A DNA stretch of 64,000 nucleotides from Agromyces intestinalis (GTDB taxonomy: Bacteria > Actinomycetota > Actinomycetes > Actinomycetales > Microbacteriaceae), in contig NZ_CP043505.1 in the NCBI RefSeq assembly GCF_008365295.1, positions 1,798,001-1,862,000 of the forward strand, written 5' to 3'. Position 1 is the stretch's first letter, and each line of letters opens with the position of its first letter. The notes under the pieces are model-generated. The model saw only the letters and a list, made by a program, of their open reading frames with translations, was not told the origin of the DNA and ran no database searches. Position numbers and translations under genes: made by a program. Positions 16,188 to 26,050 of the stretch are shown piece by piece.

Positions 16188-17173
16188 GTTCGCGATCGGA
16201 TGCCTCGCGGCCGACCGTCGGCACGGAGTGGTCGCGTTCGCTCGGCCTCACCGCGCCGATCGTGTGCGCACCGATGGGCGGCGTCGCGGGCGGCCGACTC
16301 GCGAGCGCCGTCTCGCACGCGGGAGCGCTCGGCATGATCGGCGTGGGCAGCGCCGGATCCCCGACCGCACTGGCCCGGGAGCTGGAACTGCTCGACACGG
16401 GCGGCGCGCCGTTCGGCATCGGCGTCGTCGACTGGGTCGCGCGCCGCACGCCCGAGTTGCTCGATCGGGTGCTCGCCGCGTCGCCCGCGCTCGTGTCGGT
16501 CGGCTTCGCGTCGGGGCGCTTCGACTGGGTCGCGCGCGTGCACGATGCCGGCGCGCTCGCGACCACGCAGGTCTACGACGTCGCCGAGGCCGTCGCCGCG
16601 CGGGACGCGGGTGTCGACGTCGTGGTCGCCCGCGGCGCCGAGGGCGGCGGGCACGGCGACCCGCGGGTCGGCACGCTGCCGCTGCTCGACGGCGTGCTCG
16701 ACGCGATCGGCGGAGACGTCGCGGTACTCGCCGCGGGTGGCGTGTCGAGTGCGCGCGGGCTGGCCGCAGTGCTCGCGGCCGGTGCCGACGGGGCATGGAT
16801 CGGCACCGCGTTCGCGGCGTGCGACGAGTCGCTGTTCTCCGACACCGAACGGCAGGTGCTGTTCGCCGCCGACGGTGCCGACACGGTGAACACCCGAACG
16901 CAGGATGTCGCGGCGGGGCTCCCGTGGCCCGACCGGTTCCCCGAGCGGGTGATACGCACGCCGTTCACCGACGCGTGGACCGGCCGCGAACGCGAGCTGC
17001 GCGACGACGCCGAGGCGCGCGCCGCGTTCGTCGACGCCCTCGCGCGCACCGACGTCACCGTGGTGCCGCTCGACGCAGGTCAGGGGGTCGGGGTGCTGCG
17101 CGAATCGCGGCCCGCCGCCGACGTGGTCGCCGACCTCGTCGCGGGCGCGCACGCGCTGCTGGCCCGCTGGTGA
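16184..17173 (+). CDS. Nitronate monooxygenase-like FMN enzyme
   Basis: A 329-residue TIM-barrel flavoprotein of the nitronate monooxygenase / 2-nitropropane dioxygenase family. Motifs: VCAPMGGVAGGRLASAVS at the first strand, VVARGAEGGGHGD (the histidine-containing loop of the family) and VLAAGGVSSARGLAAVLAAG plus GAWIGTAF at the phosphate site. It oxidises alkyl nitronates or uses NAD(P)H to reduce quinones in the NQO subgroup. The GTG start overlaps the preceding TGA by four bases. Actual substrate unknown. Confidence 0.9.
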   Translation: MSSRSDASRPTVGTEWSRSLGLTAPIVCAPMGGVAGGRLASAVSHAGALGMIGVGSAGSPTALARELELLDTGGAPFGIGVVDWVARRTPELLDRVLAASPALVSVGFASGRFDWVARVHDAGALATTQVYDVAEAVAARDAGVDVVVARGAEGGGHGDPRVGTLPLLDGVLDAIGGDVAVLAAGGVSSARGLAAVLAAGADGAWIGTAFAACDESLFSDTERQVLFAADGADTVNTRTQDVAAGLPWPDRFPERVIRTPFTDAWTGRERELRDDAEARAAFVDALARTDVTVVPLDAGQGVGVLRESRPAADVVADLVAGAHALLARW

Positions 17174-17294
17174 GGCGGTCGTACCGCACGCGGTCGACCC
17201 GCACGCGCAACGCCTCGACGGGTATCCGGTTCACACCCTTCGACAAACCCGGTGGCGCTCGGATCCTCGATCCCGACGAGCGGAATAGGTGAGC

Positions 17295-19088
17295 TCACCC
17301 CGTCTGCACGCGGTGCAGCTCGGCGTACCGCCCGCCGCTGGCGAGCAGGGCCTCATGCGTGCCGACCTCGACGACCCGACCGTGCTCGAGCACGGCGATC
17401 CGGTCGGCCGATCGGACCGTCGAGAGCCGGTGGGCGACGACGAGCGTCGTGCGCCCGCGCATGAGCCGGGCGAGCGCCTCCTGCACCTTGCGTTCGCTGT
17501 CAGGGTCGAGCGCACTCGTGGCCTCGTCGAGCAGCAGGATCCGCGGGTTTCGTACGAGCGCCCGGGCGATCGACAACCGCTGTCGCTGACCGCCCGACAG
17601 GCGCGCGCCGCGTTCGCCGACCACCGTGTCCCATCCGACGGGCTGGGCTTCGACGATCTCGAGCGCATTGGCATCGCGCAGCGCCGCGAGCACGCGCTCG
17701 TCGCTGACGTCGCCGAGCCCGTAGGCGATGTTGTCGCGGATCGATCCTTCGAACAGCACCGACTCCTGTGGCACGACCGACACAAACCGGCGCACCGTGC
17801 GCAGGTCGAGTTGCTCCATGTCGACTCCGTCGAGCAGCACCCGCCCCTCGCTCGGGCGCAGGAACCCCAGCACGAGGTTCAGCAGCGTCGACTTGCCCGA
17901 CCCGCTCGACCCGACGAACGCGATCGTCTCTCCAGCGGCGATCTCGAGGTCGACGCCATCGAGCGCCTTCGCAGCGGGCGAGGCTTCCGGGTCGTCGTAC
18001 CCGAACCCGACTCGCTCGAGCCGCACCGCACCTTCGACACGGGAGACAGCGCGCTTGCCCTCGTTGTGCTCGAGATCGGGCTCCTGCAGCACTTCGGCGA
18101 TGGAGCGCACCGACTCGGTGCCGCGCGCGATCACCGGGATCAGCATGAGCAGGTTCGTCGTACTGCCGGTCAGGAGGGCGAAGTACGACGACAGCAGCAC
18201 GACTTGACCCGGCGTGATCGGCAGGAGCCCGCTGATCGAGACCCACGCCGCGAGCACGAGACATCCGGCGCTCAGCAGTTGCAGGCTGATCCACGATGCC
18301 GAGCCGAAACGCCCGTTCAGCAGGTCGAGGCGCAGCCCGGCCTCGCGCACCCCGTCGGCGCCGCGCGCGACTCGGTGCACCGCGACCTGCTCGAGCCCGT
18401 GCGCACGTGTGATCGGCATGAGCGTGGCCATCTCGCCCACTCGTGCCGAGAACGCCTCGACCTCGCGGCGGAACTGTTCGTTGCGCTGTCGCGACCGCCG
18501 GTTCAGCATCCACCGCAGCAGCACGGCGAGCGGGATCGCGAGCGCGTACACCGGCAGGAACGCGGGCACGTTGATCGCCGTCATCACGAGCGCACCGATC
18601 AGGATGCCGGTCGCCGACAGCAGCGGGTTGCCGGTCTGTTGCAGCATCACCTCGACGTTCTCGACGTCGCGCACGACCTTGGTCTGCACGATCGCCGAGT
18701 TCGCCCGGGTGTGGAAGCCGATCGACAGCGCCTGCAGGCGTTCCGTGAGCGCGTTGCGCAGGTCGGCGCCGATCGAGCGCACCGAACCCATGAACAGGCG
18801 GGTGAACGCGACGTGCGTCGGGTAGTTCTGCACGAGCGCGAGCGCCGCGATACCGGCCCACAGCCAGAGCGAGGCGAGCGGGCCGCCCGCCACGACGATG
18901 TCGATGATCGCGCCGGTGACGACGGGCATGAGCCACAGCGGGCTGTCCTTGACGATGAACAGGCCGACCGCGCCGAGCAGCCGGGCACGATGCAGGTCGA
19001 GCAACCGCACCACCGACCTGCCGGGATGCCGGCCGTCGACGGCGTGCTCGATGCGTTCGCGGGATGGCAACGATTCGGCTGTACTCAC
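17295..19088 (-). CDS. ABC exporter, fused membrane and ATPase domains
   Basis: A 597-residue half-transporter of the ABCB/MsbA type. Six membrane helices span about residues 30-310 (MPVVTGAIIDIVVAGGPL, IAALALVQNYP, ILIGALVMTAINVPAFLPVY in part). The ATPase follows: Walker A GSSGSGKST, signature LSGGQRQRLSIARAL, Walker B ILLLDEATSALD and switch AHRLSTVRSADR. GTG 19086-19088 is chosen because GGAGGA lies seven bases upstream; the longer frame to 19343 is antisense to the GH26 tail. It is the only gene immediately downstream of the wall-anchored GH26 gene and may be read through from it, but its link to mannan use is doubtful. Confidence 0.93.
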   Translation of the reverse strand: MSTAESLPSRERIEHAVDGRHPGRSVVRLLDLHRARLLGAVGLFIVKDSPLWLMPVVTGAIIDIVVAGGPLASLWLWAGIAALALVQNYPTHVAFTRLFMGSVRSIGADLRNALTERLQALSIGFHTRANSAIVQTKVVRDVENVEVMLQQTGNPLLSATGILIGALVMTAINVPAFLPVYALAIPLAVLLRWMLNRRSRQRNEQFRREVEAFSARVGEMATLMPITRAHGLEQVAVHRVARGADGVREAGLRLDLLNGRFGSASWISLQLLSAGCLVLAAWVSISGLLPITPGQVVLLSSYFALLTGSTTNLLMLIPVIARGTESVRSIAEVLQEPDLEHNEGKRAVSRVEGAVRLERVGFGYDDPEASPAAKALDGVDLEIAAGETIAFVGSSGSGKSTLLNLVLGFLRPSEGRVLLDGVDMEQLDLRTVRRFVSVVPQESVLFEGSIRDNIAYGLGDVSDERVLAALRDANALEIVEAQPVGWDTVVGERGARLSGGQRQRLSIARALVRNPRILLLDEATSALDPDSERKVQEALARLMRGRTTLVVAHRLSTVRSADRIAVLEHGRVVEVGTHEALLASGGRYAELHRVQTG

Positions 19089-19140
19089 GCCGGTATCCTC
19101 CAGTAGCTGGTCGCAGAGGACGCCGAAGTGGAGTGGGCTG

Positions 19141-21642
19141 TCACGTCGTGCGGCGGCGCAAGACGAGCACGAACGCTCCGGCCAGCGCGAGCGCGGCGCC
19201 GGTGAGGAGTGCCCAGGTGGCCGTCCAGCCGGTAGTCGCCAGACTCCGACCGTCAGCACCCGCCACTGAGCCCGCAGCATCGTCAGCCTCACCGGTCGCC
19301 GGCGGTTGGGGTTCCGCAGGCTCCTCGTTCGCTGGGTCAGCAAGGATTTCGATGGCGACCCAACCGATCACGGCACCCGATGCGTCCTGCGCGGCGAGTC
19401 GGTGCACGCCGGGCTCGGTGTCGGCGGGAATCGCCGCCGCGATCGTGCCCTCGTCCGATGACTGCTGCCACCCGCCGAGCACCCGCGGCTCAGAGTAGAG
19501 CACCGCGGCGGCGTATTCGCCCGCGCGCTCGGCGCCGAGCGAGATCTCGACGGTGTCGCCCGCCGCAACCCTCGTCGCGCTGACCCCGATGCGCCCCTCG
19601 AGGTCGGGCGTCATGCTCGCCTCGCCCGCGGCGACCGGCTCACCGATCGGCGGCTTCGGCTTCGAGGTGTCGAGCGTGGCGAACCTGGGGAGGCCCGACG
19701 CGCCGATGCTGTTCTCGTACCACGTGGCCATCGCATCGTGCGTGTTGTAGTTCCAGGTGCGAACCCCCCACGGCATCGCGAGCGCCCAGTCGGGCTGTGC
19801 GGCGACGACCTCCTGCGAGGGGAAGGTGAACGTCTCGCCGATCCAGATCGGTTTGCCGCCGTCGGCGGCGGCGATGCGCTCGGCCTGATCGTAGTGGCGT
19901 GGCTCATAGCCGGCCTCGTCATAGAAATCGACCGAGAGGATGTCGTAGTAGTCGGCACCGGGGTTGAAGCTGTTCCAGTCGTCGGCGTCGTACTCGGCGA
20001 GCCCGCCGTCGAGCCCCTCGTACCGGTCGAACTTCGCGTCGCCGTCGGCCCAGCCGTAGTCCGTCGGCAGGTCCTGGATGTTCCACACCCAGACGATGTT
20101 GGTGAGCCCCTTCTCGTTCTCGAGGTAGTCGTGGAACATCCGGTAGAGCCCGGCGGACCCCTCGAGGCCGGGCCGCCCGCCCCACCAGAACACGTGCTGC
20201 TGCATCTCGTGGAACGGCCGCAGCATGACGGTGACCCCGGCGTCTTCGAGCTGCTGCAGGTATCGGGCGTACTCGTCCATGCGCAGCTTCCAGTTGGTAT
20301 TGAGCGGCGTGCCGTCGGTCATCAACTCGGCCCACTGGTCGTTGTAGAGGTAGCTGTAGATGCGGTTGGGGCTCGGCAGCGTCTCGTGCGCCTGGTCGCC
20401 GCCCCAGTTGCCCTCGGCCTCCTGCGCGACGGTGTACTGCGGCGGCGAGACGTGGAACATGATCTGCACGAGGTTGCCGTTGCGCCACTGGCGGATGACC
20501 TCGCCGATCATGTTCTGCCGCTGCGCCACGGTGTTGCCGGTTAGGAAGTCGGCGCTGTAGAGCGCTGGGTACACGCCGAACTCGTTCGCGACCCGCTGGT
20601 GCAGCACATCGGCGGTGGCCGGGTTGGCGTAGCCCTGGTCGTGGTGCATGGCCGACAGCACACCGTGGCCCGTGAGATCCCGGAAGTACTCGATCACGTC
20701 GACCGGCGCGGGCAGGTTGCGCACCTCGACCTCGAGCTCGGTGTCGAGGTCGACCGCGAACGTCGTGCCGTCAAGGAACAGGCGCACCTGCTGGAGCTGT
20801 ACGGTCGCCGTGCCCTCGCCCACGAAGTCGGCCTTCGGCGCCGGCCGATCGAAGTCGGGCACGACGTCCGGGTTGCTCGATGCGTACGAGACCTGAACGA
20901 TCTTGGCACCGGCGGGCAGCGTGGCATCCCGGTTCAGCAGCGTGACCAGGTTCGAGACGCCGTCGGCGACGAGGTGGGTGTCGTCGAACGCGACGCTCGG
21001 CAGGTCGGGCAGCTCGTCGAACACGAGCGAGATCTCGTCGAGCACGATGGTTCCTCCGCTTCCTCCGACGACCTGGTTGACATAGAGGGCGAAGGTCGTC
21101 ACGCCCTTGGGGTTGAGGGTGCCGGTTCCGGTGCCCTCCTTGCGGGCGAACGCCTCGATGGGGATGCGCAGGTGCTGCGGTGCGGTCGAGGTCGCGTCGA
21201 AGCCGGGCACGGCGTTGAGATGGGCTTCATAGGATGCCCCGTCGCTCAGCTGCAGCAGCACGTCCTGCCCGGGCGCCGAGTGCTGGACCCACAGCTCGAC
21301 AGCACGCAGGCCCGGCCAGTAGCCGTTCACCGCCCGATATCGCCCGCTGTACCCGCTCGTGAACGAGTAGTCGAACCGCATCGCCTGGCCGAGCCCGTCG
21401 CCGAACGGCGAGTCGACGAGGGTCGCTGTGTTCTGGCCGCCGTTGGCGTTGCGGGTGTAGGCGCTGTCGAGCGCGGCATCATCGGTGTAGCCCGAGAAGT
21501 CGTCGAGCACGAGCCGCATCTCCTCGGCGGAGTCGTCGGCCGCGCCTGCGGCGGCGGGGGTACCTGCGCCGACGGCGGGGCCGGCGGTCAGCGCGAGCGC
21601 GCCGAGCAGGGCGATGAGCGGGATGGTTCGACCTGGCCGCAT
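19141..21642 (-). CDS. Wall-anchored GH26 endo-beta-mannanase
   Basis: An 833-residue exported enzyme. Order: signal peptide (residues 1-35, IPLIALLGALALTAGPAVGA), CBM11-like beta-sandwich (about 45-210, LVLDDFSGYTDDAAL), Ig-like linker, GH26 catalytic domain (about 310-650), C-terminal Ig-like module, Pro/Glu-rich spacer, then LATTG, a hydrophobic helix and RRRTT. The acid/base is in RPFHEM (about residue 479) and the nucleophile in WIGETFTF (about 602). LATTG fits the LAxTG motif of class E sortases, so it should be covalently wall-bound. GH26 enzymes cleave beta-1,4-mannosyl bonds. It is divergent from the secreted GH26; ATG 21640-21642 has AAGGGAG upstream. Confidence 0.93.
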   Translation of the reverse strand: MRPGRTIPLIALLGALALTAGPAVGAGTPAAAGAADDSAEEMRLVLDDFSGYTDDAALDSAYTRNANGGQNTATLVDSPFGDGLGQAMRFDYSFTSGYSGRYRAVNGYWPGLRAVELWVQHSAPGQDVLLQLSDGASYEAHLNAVPGFDATSTAPQHLRIPIEAFARKEGTGTGTLNPKGVTTFALYVNQVVGGSGGTIVLDEISLVFDELPDLPSVAFDDTHLVADGVSNLVTLLNRDATLPAGAKIVQVSYASSNPDVVPDFDRPAPKADFVGEGTATVQLQQVRLFLDGTTFAVDLDTELEVEVRNLPAPVDVIEYFRDLTGHGVLSAMHHDQGYANPATADVLHQRVANEFGVYPALYSADFLTGNTVAQRQNMIGEVIRQWRNGNLVQIMFHVSPPQYTVAQEAEGNWGGDQAHETLPSPNRIYSYLYNDQWAELMTDGTPLNTNWKLRMDEYARYLQQLEDAGVTVMLRPFHEMQQHVFWWGGRPGLEGSAGLYRMFHDYLENEKGLTNIVWVWNIQDLPTDYGWADGDAKFDRYEGLDGGLAEYDADDWNSFNPGADYYDILSVDFYDEAGYEPRHYDQAERIAAADGGKPIWIGETFTFPSQEVVAAQPDWALAMPWGVRTWNYNTHDAMATWYENSIGASGLPRFATLDTSKPKPPIGEPVAAGEASMTPDLEGRIGVSATRVAAGDTVEISLGAERAGEYAAAVLYSEPRVLGGWQQSSDEGTIAAAIPADTEPGVHRLAAQDASGAVIGWVAIEILADPANEEPAEPQPPATGEADDAAGSVAGADGRSLATTGWTATWALLTGAALALAGAFVLVLRRRTT

Positions 21643-21840
21643 GCGGCACTCCCTTCGTGATGGGGCATCGTCGCGACCGCTCCGAGCGCGCGAGCACGGG
21701 CGGCGTCCGGCCAGTTCTACCAGCGTCCTCACCGGGTCCGCAATACTTTCATTATTTATTCATGAAATGGTTGACCCTCATACGAGGCGCGCCGTATGGT
21801 GCCCACGACCCTCAACCGCAACGATGCAGAGGAGTACACC
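21643..21840. promoter_or_regulatory. Divergent promoter region of the two GH26 genes
   Basis: This gap contains a strikingly AT-rich core in a 70% GC background. At 21747-21767 arms TTTCAT and ATGAAA flank a 9-base spacer (6-9-6), the same geometry as the palindrome at 31662-31682 before the importer and mannosidase genes. It is a good candidate operator for the ROK repressor at 37350, inferred from shared geometry, not demonstrated. Confidence 0.6.
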
Positions 21841-23268
21841 GTGCGCACCACTCTCATCCGCCGGGCCGGTGCCGTCGGCCTCATCGCCGCCGCACTCGTC
21901 GCCGGCAGCCTGACCGCAGCGGCACCCGCCACTGCCTTCCCCGCCACGAGCAAGCAGGCGGTCATCGACTACCTTCGCTCGATCACCGGCTCGTCGATCC
22001 TCTCGGGCCAGCACAACAAGGAGCCCGCGAACCAGCCCGGCGCCTACAGCCGGCAGGTGCACGACATCACCGGGCAGTGGCCGGGCCTGTGGGGCGGCGA
22101 CCTGATGTTCCGCGCGAGCGACGCAGCGAATCGCCAGTCGGTCGTGAACCAGGCGATCACCGAGTGGCGCAACGGATCGCTCGTCGCGCTCACCTGGCAC
22201 GTCTGCCCGCCGACCGGCCCCGCGACCTGCGAATTCGACGGCGGCGTGAAGTCGTCCATCTCGAACCAGCAGTTCCGGGACATCGTCACGGGCGGTACGT
22301 CGCTCAACGCCACCTGGAAGCAGCGGATGGAACAGGTCGTGCCCTACCTGCTGCAGCTGCGCGACGCCGGCGTGCCGGTGCTCTGGCGCCCGTTCCACGA
22401 GATGAACGAGGCGTGGAACTGGTGGGGCGGTCGACCGGGCGCGAACGGCGGCGCGAAGATCTTCCAGCAGATGAAGGACTACTTCGACAGTCGCGGTCTG
22501 ACGAATCTGATCTGGGTCTGGAACGTGCAGGACAACCCCGCCGGCGGCTGGGCGAACTACTACCCGGGTGCGAACTACGTCGACGTCGTTTCGCTGGACG
22601 CCTGGTACAAGTCGTATCCGTCGAGCGCCGACTACCAGCAGATCCAGTCCATCGCGGGCACGAAGCCGATCGCGATCGCCGAGATGGGCAAGGTGCCGAA
22701 CGCGTCGCTGCTCACGAGCCAGCCGCGCTGGGCCTACTTCATGGTGTGGAGCGAGCAGCTGCGCGGCAGCAACACGAACGCCGAGGTCCAGGCCGCGTAC
22801 TTCCACTCCCGGGTGCTGAACCAGGGCGAGGTCGTCCTCGGGGGAGGCGGCGAGGGCGGCACGACGCCGCCCTCGACCCGCACCGGCTCGATCAGCGGGC
22901 TCGCCGGCAAGTGCGTGGACGTCCGCGCATCCGGCACCGCGAACGGCACGGCCGTGCAGCTGTACACCTGCGCGACCGGCGTCGCCCAGACCTGGACGAT
23001 CGGCACGGACGGGAGCATCCGCAATCCGAATTCGGGCCGCTGCCTGGATGTCACGGGTGCGGGGACGGCGAACGGCACCGTCGTGCAGCTCTGGGACTGC
23101 AACGGCTCGGGCGCCCAGCGCTGGGAGTACCGCACCGCGGACCGCACCCTGCGCAATTCCGGCTCGGGCCGCTGCCTGGATGTCACGGGCAACAGCTCGA
23201 CCGACGGCACCCGTCTGCAGATCTGGGACTGCTTCGCGAGCGCGAACCAGCAGTGGAACCTCCCCTGA
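21841..23268 (+). CDS. Secreted GH26 beta-mannanase with ricin-type CBM13
   Basis: A 475-residue secreted endo-mannanase. Signal peptide residues 1-35 (cleavage near ATAF), compact GH26 domain about 36-330, short Gly/Thr/Pro linker, then a ricin B-type trefoil with three QxW repeats (QTW, QRW, QQW). The acid/base is Glu187 in RPFHEMNEAWNWWGG and the nucleophile Glu281 in AIAEMGK. CBM13 modules bind mannan, xylan or galactose. GTG 21841 is chosen because GAGGAG stands at 21830-21835 and it begins VRTTLIRRAG, a proper signal peptide; the frame from 21796 would add 15 residues. Followed 27 bases later by the secreted GH5, so probably an operon. Confidence 0.95.
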   Translation: MRTTLIRRAGAVGLIAAALVAGSLTAAAPATAFPATSKQAVIDYLRSITGSSILSGQHNKEPANQPGAYSRQVHDITGQWPGLWGGDLMFRASDAANRQSVVNQAITEWRNGSLVALTWHVCPPTGPATCEFDGGVKSSISNQQFRDIVTGGTSLNATWKQRMEQVVPYLLQLRDAGVPVLWRPFHEMNEAWNWWGGRPGANGGAKIFQQMKDYFDSRGLTNLIWVWNVQDNPAGGWANYYPGANYVDVVSLDAWYKSYPSSADYQQIQSIAGTKPIAIAEMGKVPNASLLTSQPRWAYFMVWSEQLRGSNTNAEVQAAYFHSRVLNQGEVVLGGGGEGGTTPPSTRTGSISGLAGKCVDVRASGTANGTAVQLYTCATGVAQTWTIGTDGSIRNPNSGRCLDVTGAGTANGTVVQLWDCNGSGAQRWEYRTADRTLRNSGSGRCLDVTGNSSTDGTRLQIWDCFASANQQWNLP

Positions 23269-23295
23269 TCCACCAACCGCTCGGAAGGAGCACCC

Positions 23296-25920
23296 ATGAT
23301 CCGACCACCCACCTCACGCCGCGCGTGGGCCGGAGCCGTCGCCGCGTTCGCCGCACTCGCCCTCGCGGCGGGCGCGGCGGCGCCGGCGTCGGCGACACCG
23401 CGCGCGACCGGCGCCGGCAGCGCGGCATCCGTCGCGACCTCGCTCGCGTCATCCGACCTCACCGACCTGTTCTCGTCGAGGAAGCCGACACCCGACCAGT
23501 TCGTGAAGCGCGACGGAACCGGCCTCACCCTCGGCGGCAAGCCGTTCCGGTTCGGCGGTGCTGACATCTACTGGCTCGGTATCGACGAGAACGTCGGCGG
23601 CGTCGCCTACCCGACCTGGTTCCGGATCAAGAACGCGCTCGACACCGCGAAGGAGATGGGTGTGCGCGTCGTGCGATCGGGCCTCGCATCGTCGACCAGT
23701 CAGGACGGGAAGAACCCGCTCGCGATCATGCCCCGCCTCGGCGAGTACAACGACGAGGCGTTCGCCACGATCGACTACGCCATCGCGTACGCCGGCAGCA
23801 TCGGCCTGAAGTTCATCGTGCCGATGACCGACCAGTGGGAGTACTACGGCGGCGGGCACCGCGACTTCACGACGCCGCTGGGGCTGCCGTCGGAGGCGTT
23901 CTACTCCGATCCGACCGTGATGGCGGCGTTCAAGGAGTACCAGACGCACATCCTGCAGCACCGCAACCGCTACACCGGTCTGAAGCTGAAGGACGACCCC
24001 ACGATCCTCGCGTGGGAGCTCGGCAATGAGCTCGAGGGCATGACCCTGCCGTGGATCAACGACCAGGTCGACCACCTCAAGCAGCTCGCGCCGAACACCC
24101 TCGTCGCCGCCGGACGCCGGTTCGACATCGACCCCGACACGCTCGCGGCGCCGAAGCTCGACATCATCGACGTGCACTACTACCCGCCGACGGCCGACGC
24201 CATCGCCGCCCACGCGGCGATCGTCACGCTGGCGGGCAAGGTCTACATCGCCGGCGAGTACGGCTCGCCTTCGGCCTCGGATGCGCTGCTGCAGCCCGTC
24301 GCGGCCGACCCGAACGTCACCGGAGCAATGTTCTGGTCGCTGTTCGGCCACAACGACACCGGCGGGTTCGTGCCGCACGACGACGGGTTCACGCTGCACT
24401 ACCCCGGCGACGACCCCAAGATGCAGAGCGCGGTCTCGGCGATCGCGACCTTCAACGCCGCGATGGGTGCGACGACCGGGTCGGTGAAGCTCGCCGCGCC
24501 GCTCATCGTCGCGATCGAGAAGAACGACGGGATCAACCACATCGCCTGGCGCGGCACGGCCGGGGCGGGCACCTACCGGGTGCAGCGCTCCACGGGTGGC
24601 GCCTGGTCCGATGTCACGGAAGCGCCGGTGCCCGCGTCGGCGAGCCCGGTCACCGACCTCGCCTCCCCCGTCGACGCGAAGTACCGCGTCGTGCCGATCA
24701 AACCCGACGGCACCAACGGACCCGCGTCACCCGCGGTGCAGTCGACCGGGGCGAACAGCGTCGACGTCGACCCGCTGCAGAGCTGGCTCGGCACCGCCGC
24801 GCACGACAACGTGACCAGTCAGCCGGGCCCGCTCGACGCCTTCGCGATCGGCGACGGATCGGGCACCGCCTCGATCACCTGGCACCGTGAGGGGCTCACC
24901 CGCGCGCAGTTCGACGTCCCCGTACCGCTCGGGTTCACCGTACGATCGTCGGCCGACGGCACGACCTGGAAGACCGCGAAGACGAAGATCGACCTCGCCT
25001 CCGAGGGGCTGGCGCTCGTGGCATCCTCGCTCGTGGGCGACTGGGTGCGCCTCGAATGGAACGCGAAGCTGCCGCTCGTGGTGCAGGGCGCGACCCTGGC
25101 CCACGCGACCGAACCGCTGCCCGCCGAAGCTCCCGCCGCGTTCGCGGCGACCGCACCGGCCGACGGCACGACGGGCCTCCTCGGCATCCCCACGTTCGAA
25201 TGGCAGGAGGCGTCCGGCGCCGCGTACTACCGGCTCGTGGTGTCGGCCTCGCCCGATCTCTCGTCGCCGATCGTCGACGCGAACGCGCTGCGGGCGACCT
25301 CGTTCCGGCCGAACGTCGAGACCGAACCGGGTACGACGTACTACTGGACGGTGACCGCCGTGAACGGCGCCGGCAGCACGGTCTCCACGCCGACACCGGC
25401 GACCTTCGCGATCGCACCGCTGCCGACCGAGCCGTTCGTGATCGACGACGTCGAGGGCTACGCCGACGACGACGCCCTCGCAGCGACGTACGTGCCGAAC
25501 CCCGGCGGAGGGCCGGTCGTGCGCACCCTGGCTCCGTCGTCGGACGGTGGCGGGTCTGCGGCATCCCTGGCGTACACGTTCGGGCCCGAGGGGTATGCGG
25601 GCGTGATCCGCACGTTGGCGACCCCGCAGAGTTGGTGGGGCTACGACGGGCTGCGGTTCCGCATCAAGCCCGCGGTCGGTGCCGGGCACTCGCTCACGCT
25701 GCAGTTCCTCGCGAACGGCTCCTACTGGGAGACGAACTACACCGTGACCGGAACGGACTGGCAGACCGTCGAGATCCCGTTCTCGCAGTTCGCGCCCCCG
25801 CCGTGGGCCGGACAGGGCGTGCTCGACCTGAGCTCGGTCTCGACGATCGCGTTCTACTTCGGCGGTTCGGGCACGGGCTCGGTGCTCATCGACGACGTGG
25901 AGGCGTACCCGGCCGGATGA
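23296..25920 (+). CDS. Secreted multidomain GH5 beta-mannanase
   Basis: An 874-residue exported enzyme: signal peptide (1-38), GH5 barrel (about 70-400), fibronectin-III-like and discoidin-like modules (about 400-700, TYYWTVTAVNGAGSTV at the end of a FnIII unit), and a C-terminal CBM11-like domain (about 715-872, FVIDDVEGYADDDALAATYV in part). Acid/base Glu245 in WELGNELEG and nucleophile Glu321 in AGEYGS; YWLGIDENVGG and GHRDFTTP fit the mannanase-like GH5 subgroup. AAGGAG precedes ATG 23296. It has a cytosolic paralogue at 35303 that consists of the barrel only. Probably cuts mannan with the GH26 encoded upstream. No wall-anchor tail. Confidence 0.93.
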   Translation: MIRPPTSRRAWAGAVAAFAALALAAGAAAPASATPRATGAGSAASVATSLASSDLTDLFSSRKPTPDQFVKRDGTGLTLGGKPFRFGGADIYWLGIDENVGGVAYPTWFRIKNALDTAKEMGVRVVRSGLASSTSQDGKNPLAIMPRLGEYNDEAFATIDYAIAYAGSIGLKFIVPMTDQWEYYGGGHRDFTTPLGLPSEAFYSDPTVMAAFKEYQTHILQHRNRYTGLKLKDDPTILAWELGNELEGMTLPWINDQVDHLKQLAPNTLVAAGRRFDIDPDTLAAPKLDIIDVHYYPPTADAIAAHAAIVTLAGKVYIAGEYGSPSASDALLQPVAADPNVTGAMFWSLFGHNDTGGFVPHDDGFTLHYPGDDPKMQSAVSAIATFNAAMGATTGSVKLAAPLIVAIEKNDGINHIAWRGTAGAGTYRVQRSTGGAWSDVTEAPVPASASPVTDLASPVDAKYRVVPIKPDGTNGPASPAVQSTGANSVDVDPLQSWLGTAAHDNVTSQPGPLDAFAIGDGSGTASITWHREGLTRAQFDVPVPLGFTVRSSADGTTWKTAKTKIDLASEGLALVASSLVGDWVRLEWNAKLPLVVQGATLAHATEPLPAEAPAAFAATAPADGTTGLLGIPTFEWQEASGAAYYRLVVSASPDLSSPIVDANALRATSFRPNVETEPGTTYYWTVTAVNGAGSTVSTPTPATFAIAPLPTEPFVIDDVEGYADDDALAATYVPNPGGGPVVRTLAPSSDGGGSAASLAYTFGPEGYAGVIRTLATPQSWWGYDGLRFRIKPAVGAGHSLTLQFLANGSYWETNYTVTGTDWQTVEIPFSQFAPPPWAGQGVLDLSSVSTIAFYFGGSGTGSVLIDDVEAYPAG

Positions 25921-25954
25921 AACGGCCCCGGCCGAGGGCGTCGTGCAGGAAACC

Positions 25955-25990
25955 GGGCCCTATCCCCGCTGTGGAGCGGGGATGGGGCCC
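25955..25990. terminator. Bidirectional terminator hairpin after GH5
   Basis: Arms 25955-25970 and 25975-25990 (16 bases, one mismatch, GGGCCCTATCCCCGCT on the left) around a GTGG loop, between the convergent secreted GH5 and esterase genes. Confidence 0.75.
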
Positions 25991-26050
25991 ATTCTCCTGG
26001 ACGATGAACGGGTGGCCGCTGCGGTCGGGCGCGATGACGGGCGGGCGCGG

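Noticed and set aside
17174-17294. Possible small gene or degraded gene between nitronate monooxygenase and ABC exporter
   Set aside because: 121 bases with no convincing start, ribosome site or family motif; convergent spacer only.
17295-21642. ABC exporter as dedicated partner of the GH26 gene
   Set aside because: They are on the same strand with a 52-base gap, but the exporter has its own strong ribosome site, and exporters of this type are not known for mannan import; link kept as unproven.
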